A DNA stretch of 59,403 bases from Bacteroidota bacterium (GTDB lineage: Bacteria > Bacteroidota > Bacteroidia > Cytophagales > Cyclobacteriaceae), in the NCBI GenBank assembly GCA_027593175.1, contig JAQCJI010000006.1, forward strand, positions 1-59,403, read 5' to 3'. A model generated the notes under the pieces. It was not told the DNA's origin. It worked only from the letters and a program-made list of their open reading frames with translations, and searched no databases. A program made the position numbers and the translations under genes. The stretch's first letter is position 1, and every line of letters begins with the position of its first letter. Below are positions 53,356-59,403 of this stretch, piece by piece.

Positions 53356-55569
53356 ATGAAAATTCTATTTTCACTTTTCCCCCTTGTGTGCTTCCTGTTT
53401 AGCCTGCAGCTAGTTGCTCAAACTAGCACTAAGACGAATGCTTTAGCCTTCAAACTCAAAAATCCCATCACGCTGGATGGTGTCTTAGATGAAGAAATTT
53501 GGAAAGATGCCGAGGGCTGGAACGGGGACTTCATGCAATATTTCCCCTCTGACACCTCCTTGAGTAAATTACCTACTCGAGTTAAGATCGCTTTCGATGA
53601 TACCAACTTGTATATCGCTGCGATCATGGAGAATACAGGTCCTAGAAAATATGTAACTACCTCGTTAAGAAGAGACTACCGTGGAGAACAAAACGATGGG
53701 ATCAGCTTTGTATTTGATACCTTCAACGACGGAACCAATGCATTCCATTTTGGAGTAAACCCCTACGGTGTACAGCGCGAAGCCTTGCTCGCCAATGGAG
53801 GCTCCCGCCCTGACGACCTCAAACAGGCATGGGACAACAAGTGGTATTCCGAAGCAAAAATGATGGAAAATCAGTGGCAGGTAGAAGCCATTATTCCCCT
53901 AGCTACCATACGATTTAGAGAAGGAACTGAAAACTGGAATGTCAACTTCTACCGAATAGATAGTCATACAGGTGAGCGATCCACTTGGGCTCCCATTCCA
54001 AGGAATATATCTATCATTTCTACCGCATTTCTTCGAAAATTGGTATTCGAGGAGCCTCTACAGAAAAAAAGCGCCAATGTTTCGTTCATCCCTTATCTTG
54101 CAGGACGTACCTCCAGAAATTTCCTAGAAAACAGCAGTGAATCCCTTAGTCCTGCAATAGGGGGAGACGCCAAAATCGGCATCGGACCAGCCATGAACCT
54201 AGATCTGACCTTCAACCCGGATTTTTCACAGGTAGAAGTCGATCAGCAGGTAACCAATTTGGACCGATTCGAAATCTTTTTTCCAGAGCGAAGACAGTTT
54301 TTCCTAGAGAATGGAGACCTCTTTGAAAGCTTTGGACAACCCCGATCCCGTCCTTTCTTTTCCAGAAGAATTGGTGTAGACATTGACTCCACCACTGGAC
54401 AAAACGTACAAAGTAAAATCATTTATGGAGCACGATTGAGTGGAAAATTAAATGAAAATTGGCGTATAGGGGCGATGAATATGCAAACGGCTAACGATGA
54501 GAATGCAGGCATTGTAGGGAAAAATTTTACCGTGTTTGCCCTCCAACGAAAAGTATTTGAACGCTCAAATATCGGTCTTATATACGTTAACAAAGAGTCC
54601 CTAGCGCTAGATGAATACCAGCAGGTATTTGATCCCACAGCATACAATCGCTTGTTAGGAATCGATTACAACCTCAACTCGTCGAATGGGAAGTGGACGG
54701 GAAAGGTATTTTACCACCGTACTTTTGAATCCATAGAGGTAGAGAAACCCTATTCTTTCAATGCCTATGTAATATACACCGATTTGCATTGGAGGGGGGT
54801 ATTTAGTGTTCAAGATGTGGGCAAATCCTTCAATCCTGAAGTGGGGTTTTTACCTAGATCTGATTTTAAACGTATTGCCCCTAATCTCACCTACCTTTTT
54901 TATCCCAAATCCAAATTCATCAATCGCCATGGACCCACTGTAAAGATTGAGTCATTTTGGAATGAAACTTTGGGGACTACGGACCGCGACATTAACCTAG
55001 GATATTTGGTTCACTTCAATTCCCTTGCCCAAGTGGAGGTCTCGCATAGCAATCGTAACGTCTATTTATTTGGTGATTTTGACCCTACCCGATCTGGTGG
55101 AGAACCTTTAGCTGCAGGAACGGATTATTCCTACCAAAATATACAAGTAGAGTACCGAAGTAATCCACGCAAAAAGCTAAATCTAAGCCTAATGGGGGAG
55201 TTTGGAGAGTATTTCACCGGGTCAATTCAACGAGTTACTACCCAAACAGGCCTTCGTTTGGGGTATATTGCAAACATTTCCATGAACTTCAACTATGCGC
55301 GTATCCGCTTGCCTCAACCACAGCGAGATGCAGATTTGGTTCTAGTTGGTCCACGAATTGACCTGACCCTAACGAAGGAGTTGTTCTGGACTACCTTCGT
55401 CCAGTACAACAGCCAGATCGACAACATGAACATCAACACGCGAATTCAATGGCGATATGCTCCTGCATCAGACTTTTTCTTGGTGTACACGGACAACTAC
55501 TTCCCAGGCGACTTTATGCCCAAGCAGCGCTCGCTGGTGTTTAAGTTGAACTACTGGTTGAATTTGTAA
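53356..55569 (+). CDS. DUF5916 outer-membrane protein with CBM9-like N-terminal domain
   Basis: 737 residues. Signal peptide 1-22 (FLFSLQLVAQ), then a CBM9-like beta-sandwich (~35-215; ITLDGVLDEEIWKDAEGW, DGISFVFDTFNDGTNAFHF), then DUF5916 (~235-737) with FNPDFSQVEVDQQVTNLDRF and FFPERRQFFLENGDLF, and amphipathic strands to a C-terminal aromatic-rich LKLNYWLNL, consistent with a beta-barrel. Function is unknown; CBM9-like domains bind sugars in xylanases, but binding here is not shown. Monocistronic. Confidence 0.85.
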   Translation: MKILFSLFPLVCFLFSLQLVAQTSTKTNALAFKLKNPITLDGVLDEEIWKDAEGWNGDFMQYFPSDTSLSKLPTRVKIAFDDTNLYIAAIMENTGPRKYVTTSLRRDYRGEQNDGISFVFDTFNDGTNAFHFGVNPYGVQREALLANGGSRPDDLKQAWDNKWYSEAKMMENQWQVEAIIPLATIRFREGTENWNVNFYRIDSHTGERSTWAPIPRNISIISTAFLRKLVFEEPLQKKSANVSFIPYLAGRTSRNFLENSSESLSPAIGGDAKIGIGPAMNLDLTFNPDFSQVEVDQQVTNLDRFEIFFPERRQFFLENGDLFESFGQPRSRPFFSRRIGVDIDSTTGQNVQSKIIYGARLSGKLNENWRIGAMNMQTANDENAGIVGKNFTVFALQRKVFERSNIGLIYVNKESLALDEYQQVFDPTAYNRLLGIDYNLNSSNGKWTGKVFYHRTFESIEVEKPYSFNAYVIYTDLHWRGVFSVQDVGKSFNPEVGFLPRSDFKRIAPNLTYLFYPKSKFINRHGPTVKIESFWNETLGTTDRDINLGYLVHFNSLAQVEVSHSNRNVYLFGDFDPTRSGGEPLAAGTDYSYQNIQVEYRSNPRKKLNLSLMGEFGEYFTGSIQRVTTQTGLRLGYIANISMNFNYARIRLPQPQRDADLVLVGPRIDLTLTKELFWTTFVQYNSQIDNMNINTRIQWRYAPASDFFLVYTDNYFPGDFMPKQRSLVFKLNYWLNL

Positions 55570-55623
55570 AAGTTTTATCAAAAAATTCACAAACACTTTC
55601 CTACCACAGCCTGTTGAGCACTA

Positions 55624-57063
55624 ATGAAGTACAACAGGATTTTGGTGTGGTTTCGCAACGACCTTCGTCTATCGGACAACGAGACGCTGATAAGGGCAAT
55701 ACAGCAAGGAGGAGAGATTATCCCGGTCTATTGCATTGATCCACGACATGTTGAAAACACCAAACTTGGCCTTCCAAAAACTGGCGCTTTTCGTGCCCAG
55801 TTTTTGACAGAAGCGCTAGAAGATCTTCGCAAATCATTCATTCAAGTAGGTGCCAATTTGATTTTCCTTCATGGCAAACCAGAGCAAGTAGTGGTGGATT
55901 TTGCAAAACAGATCCAAGCTTCGGCTATCTTTTTTTCCAAAGAAGTTACCTCCGAGGAGCGTCAAGTGGATAGGGGACTGGAAGAAGTTGCCTTTTCACA
56001 GGGAATTGCCTGCGAAAGCTTCTGGCAAAGCACCCTCTACCACAAGGACGATCTTCCCTTTCCGATCAAACAAACCCCTGAAGTATTTACACAATTCCGC
56101 AAAGAGGTAGAAAAGCAAAGCAAAATCCGAGCTCCATTTCCTACCCCAACAGCTATAAAATACCCTGGAGAAGCGCTAATCCCCAATACAGGACCGCTCC
56201 CCCAGCTTACCGATTATGGATTGGAGAAGCCCAAGCGAGTGGAACACTCGTGGTTGAAGATAAGTGGTGGAGAGACCTCTGCGCTTGGGCAACTTCGGTC
56301 CTATTTTTGGGAAAAAGACCTCCTCAAGAAGTACAAGGAGACACGTAATGGATTGGTTGGAATGGATTACAGCTCCAAGCTTTCCCCTTGGCTTGCCTTA
56401 GGCTGCATTTCCCCTCGTACCGTCTATACCGAAGTAAAGCGATACGAAAAAGAACGTGTCAAAAACGACAGCACCTATTGGCTAGTCTTTGAATTGATCT
56501 GGAGGGATTATTTTCGATTTATCGCCAAAAAACACGGCACTAAACTATTTCAAATAAGAGGTATCCGAAATCAAGTGGACTCCTGGCGAAGGGATGAGGC
56601 ACAATTTAAGCGCTGGGCAGAGGGGAAGACAGGAGTTCCATTTGTGGATGCCAACATGCGGGAGCTGAATGCGACGGGATTTATGTCCAACCGAGGTCGC
56701 CAAATCGTTGCGAGTTTCTTAGTCAATGACCTCGGGATCGACTGGACCTGGGGAGCAAGCTACTTTGAGAGCCTGCTTGTGGATTACGATGTGTGCTCCA
56801 ACTGGGGCAACTGGATGTATGTGGGCGGGGTAGGCAACGATCCTCGGGAAAACCGCTATTTCAACATTTTGAGACAGGCTAAAAATTACGATCGAAATGG
56901 GGACTTCGTTCGCTTATGGATCCCCGAGCTACGAGCCATACGGGGCTTTGACATCCACCAGCCATGGGAACTTTCCACTACCCAATGTCAAACACTGCAT
57001 CTTTCTTTGGGTTCTACCTATCCTTTCCCTATGGTGGAGCTTCCCAGCCTAGAAAAGACCTAA
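55624..57063 (+). CDS. cryptochrome/photolyase, DASH family
   Basis: 479 residues. N-terminal photolyase domain (LVWFRNDLRLSDNETLIRAI) and FAD-binding domain: WLALGCISPRTVYTEVKRYE, LIWRDYFRFIAKKHGTKLFQ, DANMRELNATGFMSNRGRQI, DWTWGASYFESLLVDYDVCS and GGVGNDPRENRYFN. The WRDYFRF stretch and the length favour cryptochrome-DASH over CPD class I photolyase. DASH proteins repair pyrimidine dimers in single-stranded DNA and may sense blue light. Monocistronic. Confidence 0.92.
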   Translation: MKYNRILVWFRNDLRLSDNETLIRAIQQGGEIIPVYCIDPRHVENTKLGLPKTGAFRAQFLTEALEDLRKSFIQVGANLIFLHGKPEQVVVDFAKQIQASAIFFSKEVTSEERQVDRGLEEVAFSQGIACESFWQSTLYHKDDLPFPIKQTPEVFTQFRKEVEKQSKIRAPFPTPTAIKYPGEALIPNTGPLPQLTDYGLEKPKRVEHSWLKISGGETSALGQLRSYFWEKDLLKKYKETRNGLVGMDYSSKLSPWLALGCISPRTVYTEVKRYEKERVKNDSTYWLVFELIWRDYFRFIAKKHGTKLFQIRGIRNQVDSWRRDEAQFKRWAEGKTGVPFVDANMRELNATGFMSNRGRQIVASFLVNDLGIDWTWGASYFESLLVDYDVCSNWGNWMYVGGVGNDPRENRYFNILRQAKNYDRNGDFVRLWIPELRAIRGFDIHQPWELSTTQCQTLHLSLGSTYPFPMVELPSLEKT

Positions 57064-57100
57064 AACTCTCCCCCGTTGGGAAAGATGTTGGAAGGAGCCT

Positions 57101-58333
57101 TTACCAGTCGAAAGTAAACTTGCTTAAATCAGGAAGGAGCTGCTTTTTCCGTTTCAGCTCCCGCTGGTAGATATACTCCCCAAGTTGAGCAAAAAATGGA
57201 AGTCCTATTTTCTCCGTTTCGTAGTTATCATCGTTGAGAATCTGGTCTTCGTTGGCATAGACGATGGCCGTCAGAAAAAACTCCACTCCTGTTTCAAAAT
57301 CCACAAAATAACCCCCGTCCAAAAGATGTCCATAGGACCAGCCGGTCTTGTTGAATAGGCGAAAGCGTGGGGAGATCGTTCCTTTTTCGGTTCCAAACTT
57401 GATGAACTTGGAATAGCTATCGTAGAATTCGGTGGTATCGTAGGCAGGATAATCATTCTCTCGAGGCAGCATGCTCATGTATTTGAGCACAAAATTTCGG
57501 TGCTCCTCATTCAAATTAAACCGCTCCATCCCAACAAAAGCCTCTGGAAAAATCGTTCGCTGCACCACTCCATGCAAGTCCGTAAGAGAAAACTTATTCT
57601 TGTAGGAAAAGTCCATTCCCCCCTGAATCAGGTTTTCATTTTTATAGTAAGCACGCCCTAGTTTGGGATAGCCTGGCACCACATAGGCACTATCCGCCTG
57701 CCGAGCAGGGATTTCTAGAATCAGTTTTCCTGAGGCATCCACAAACCGAACCGGGTTGAACTGCCGATTTTCCTCCGCAGAAATTGGAAAACTAAGGCGC
57801 TGCGTAATCACCGAGTTGACCAACCCTTTTTCCTTTAATTTTTGATTGATGTAATCGGTTCCCAGCAACTCGTAGAGTCTATTGTAGGCGTCGTTATCCG
57901 AAACCAAGAGGATTTTTTTGATGTAATGACCGATGCTCGGCAGCCCATTCTGGGAGGTACTATCGCTCAAGGCCGGCAGCTGGGAAGGGCGCACCGAATC
58001 GATCAACATGGTAGTTTCCAAGGTCAAACCTGGCACCTGTTGCTCCTCGAGCCACTCCATTACTAGAAGTACAACAGGGAGCTTAACCGTGGAAGCAGGA
58101 TAGAAATATCGGGAGTCATCTAGATTGAAACTAAATGTGGTAAAGAGGGGATTGCCGTGTTCGTTGCGATCTATCTGCGAATACAGAATTTGCACTTGGT
58201 ATTTGGCAGAATCGCCCAAGACCAGTTGCAACATAGGGTAATCCTCTAGCCCTTCCACGAAAGGTTGGGGAGGCTGCTGACTGCAGGAACCGAGAGTAAA
58301 CAGGGTGAGGAGAAAAAAGAGCAGTTTTTTCAT
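57101..58333 (-). CDS. lipoprotein serine hydrolase, class A beta-lactamase fold
   Basis: 410 residues with a lipobox (LGSC, Cys17). The SxxK-type triad is complete: S81-K84 (YPASTVK), SDN in LLVSDNDAYNRLYELLG, and KTG in FNKTGWSYGHLL. It is longer than class A beta-lactamases (~290), with an extra ~60 residues between SDN and KTG. In the group such enzymes are mostly peptidoglycan or D-amino-acid hydrolases rather than resistance enzymes, and the lipid anchor suggests an envelope role. Its start overlaps the stop of the alpha-oxoamine synthase gene by four bases, so the two are co-translated. Confidence 0.88.
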   Translation of the reverse strand: MKKLLFFLLTLFTLGSCSQQPPQPFVEGLEDYPMLQLVLGDSAKYQVQILYSQIDRNEHGNPLFTTFSFNLDDSRYFYPASTVKLPVVLLVMEWLEEQQVPGLTLETTMLIDSVRPSQLPALSDSTSQNGLPSIGHYIKKILLVSDNDAYNRLYELLGTDYINQKLKEKGLVNSVITQRLSFPISAEENRQFNPVRFVDASGKLILEIPARQADSAYVVPGYPKLGRAYYKNENLIQGGMDFSYKNKFSLTDLHGVVQRTIFPEAFVGMERFNLNEEHRNFVLKYMSMLPRENDYPAYDTTEFYDSYSKFIKFGTEKGTISPRFRLFNKTGWSYGHLLDGGYFVDFETGVEFFLTAIVYANEDQILNDDNYETEKIGLPFFAQLGEYIYQRELKRKKQLLPDLSKFTFDW

Positions 58334-59394
58334 GGTGAGGTGGAGAGAAGATGCAGGTTTTCTTTAAGAGACTTCAGCTCTTGGTAGGAATGAGCGGCAG
58401 AAAGTACGATACGATTGACCCGCGGGCTATCGGCGTAGGGGTAAGCAAAAGAAGAAGTGACAATGCCTTGCTGAAAAAGTAATTCGGCCCAGCTATCGGA
58501 GTGGTATACAAAGACGGGAAAATGAGCTCCTCCACTTAATTGAGGAATCTCTTGGGTATGTTGGTGAAAAAAGGAGGTGAGCTCACGAAGTAGGGTACGC
58601 TGCTGCTCGTAGAGTAGCTGAGCATCGAGAAAACTTTGAAGTGGTGCAGGTGAAGCAGGAGAGGCTCCCTTAAAAATGGCTTGGGACTTAATTCCGTCCA
58701 CCACCTGAAATGGCCCCAAGACGATCCCTCCAGGCATGGCAAGACCCTTCCCCAAGGAACCCGATACCACCAGGCAAATGTCGGGGTGTAGCCACTGAGA
58801 GTAGGTACCAAAAAGCCCTTTTCCCATCACCCCAAAGGCATGGCTATCATCTATCAACACCGTAACCTCATGCTTGTCTGCTATAAGCCGGACCCATTCG
58901 TAGTCATGTATTACTGCCTGTAGCGGATCTACAGCATTGCCGAGAATCAAGATTTTTTGAGGCGGTAGCATAGCAGCATGCTCCACGCACTGCCAGGCCC
59001 AGTCTTTAAAGCCGGCTTGCCCTCCAACAACTACCCCTAGTGGCAGTATTGCAGGGTGAGTATCGGGCGCTGCCCAGCAGAGGCCTGCTTTGGGGTACAG
59101 CCACTGGCTCGCAGCAATCCCTGCCAGGTAGCCCGAACTGAAAAGTGCTGCTTCTTCGGCTCCTGCTTGTTTCGAAAAGAAGTCCTCAAAGGCGTCAAAC
59201 AGGGACAGTCGCAGATTATTGACGCGGCTTAGGCCATGATGCATTCCCCAGTGCTGAAGGTTTGCTGCAAGAAGGTCTTTGTATTCTTCCAAACTATCGA
59301 TTCCCAAATAGGAGGTACCATTGAAAAAAAGATACTCCTTCCCCTCAATAAAGACGGTTTTTTCGAGGCGCTGGTGAATCGACTGGGGCTTCAA
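58330..59394 (-). CDS. PLP-dependent alpha-oxoamine synthase family protein (BioF/KBL-like)
   Basis: 354 residues. PLP lysine K216 in SGSLGKGLAMPGG; DDSHAFG (183-189) corresponds to the DDAHGxG cofactor site; NGTSYLGI and the SGYLAG strand fit the AOS family (8-amino-7-oxononanoate synthase, Kbl, serine palmitoyltransferase, cysteate acyltransferase). The start is TTG at 59394, because a TAA lies three codons upstream and the next ATG (residue 51) falls inside the domain. It is shorter than BioF (~385). The coupled serine hydrolase downstream suggests an envelope or peptide-linked role, not plain biotin synthesis. Exact substrate unknown. Confidence 0.82.
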   Translation of the reverse strand: MKPQSIHQRLEKTVFIEGKEYLFFNGTSYLGIDSLEEYKDLLAANLQHWGMHHGLSRVNNLRLSLFDAFEDFFSKQAGAEEAALFSSGYLAGIAASQWLYPKAGLCWAAPDTHPAILPLGVVVGGQAGFKDWAWQCVEHAAMLPPQKILILGNAVDPLQAVIHDYEWVRLIADKHEVTVLIDDSHAFGVMGKGLFGTYSQWLHPDICLVVSGSLGKGLAMPGGIVLGPFQVVDGIKSQAIFKGASPASPAPLQSFLDAQLLYEQQRTLLRELTSFFHQHTQEIPQLSGGAHFPVFVYHSDSWAELLFQQGIVTSSFAYPYADSPRVNRIVLSAAHSYQELKSLKENLHLLSTSP

Positions 59395-59403
59395 AAGTGC
59401 TTA

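Noticed and set aside
58330-59394. Calling the alpha-oxoamine synthase BioF or cysteate acyltransferase
   Set aside because: No biotin or sulfonolipid genes adjacent and the length is short; only the family can be supported.
1-59403. tRNA, rRNA, CRISPR array, prophage, transposase or toxin-antitoxin pair
   Set aside because: Looked for on both strands; no clover-leaf/T-loop pattern, no spaced direct repeats, no integrase, transposase or recognisable toxin frames were seen.

Overview
The window reads as a chromosomal segment of a member of the Bacteroidota. It is most likely a Cytophagales (Cyclobacteriaceae/Algoriphagus-like) bacterium; that placement is inferred from gene content and order, not from a search. 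Supporting signs are the fused MurF-alanine racemase, a DUF6427 membrane protein, a DUF5916 outer-membrane protein, a TonB-dependent receptor with an N-terminal carboxypeptidase-regulatory-like domain, the chain coaX/outer-membrane protein/repeat protein/lptC/CNNM/PpiD-like chaperone, Bacteroidota-type -7 promoter boxes (TAnnTTTG), and few Shine-Dalgarno sequences. Base composition is moderate and looks even. I see no rRNA, tRNA, CRISPR array, insertion sequence, phage or integrative element.

Layout. 1-5.3 kb: a cut-off methyltransferase, an MsbA-like ABC exporter, a monomeric sarcosine oxidase-like flavoenzyme and the rbfA-lolC-like pair. 5.3-8.5 kb: a DUF6427 membrane protein and a secreted subtilase. 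8.5-11.1 kb: a glyA-tatC-rpiB operon. 11.2-15 kb: two small unknown genes, a broken AEC transporter, and a DUF493-phhB-rsmI-suhB operon. 15-22.5 kb: a cell-envelope run on the minus strand (outer-membrane protein, Cys-repeat protein, lptC, small membrane protein, CNNM protein, PpiD-like chaperone) headed by the remnant of coaX. 22.6-27.2 kb: anmK, a glutamate-dehydrogenase-family gene interrupted by TAA, nhaD and tag. 27.2-32.9 kb: TPR protein, ComA-like synthase, DUF368, aroE, an SDR and rfbC, all minus. 33-38.9 kb: hflX, a collapsed dgt, ribD-msrC, a beheaded alpha/beta hydrolase and dxs. 39-45.6 kb: scpA, a flippase-like membrane protein, murF-alr, a CLC protein with fluoride-type motifs and a TIGR01777 protein. 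45.7-59.4 kb: exported M14 peptidase and amidohydrolase, a TPP-riboswitch-controlled TonB receptor, an FAH-family enzyme, DUF5916 protein, a DASH-type cryptochrome, and a serine hydrolase/alpha-oxoamine synthase pair.

Most genes are housekeeping: peptidoglycan (murF-alr, anmK, DUF368 lipid carrier recycling), LPS export (lptC, MsbA-like), isoprenoids (dxs), riboflavin, shikimate, ribosome maturation (rbfA, rsmI, hflX) and protein export (tatC, LolC/E-like).

Two things stand out. First, five genes within about 25 kb are visibly broken in different ways (AEC transporter, coaX, GDH family, dgt, alpha/beta hydrolase). This points to active gene loss, because the large deletions and truncations cannot be base-calling errors. 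Second, the TonB receptor at 49.6-52.0 kb has a complete regulatory region: a Bacteroidota promoter with exact 19-base spacing, a TPP riboswitch, and a hairpin next to the start codon. I did not find a clearly new multi-gene system; the findings are specific anomalies and refined functional calls.
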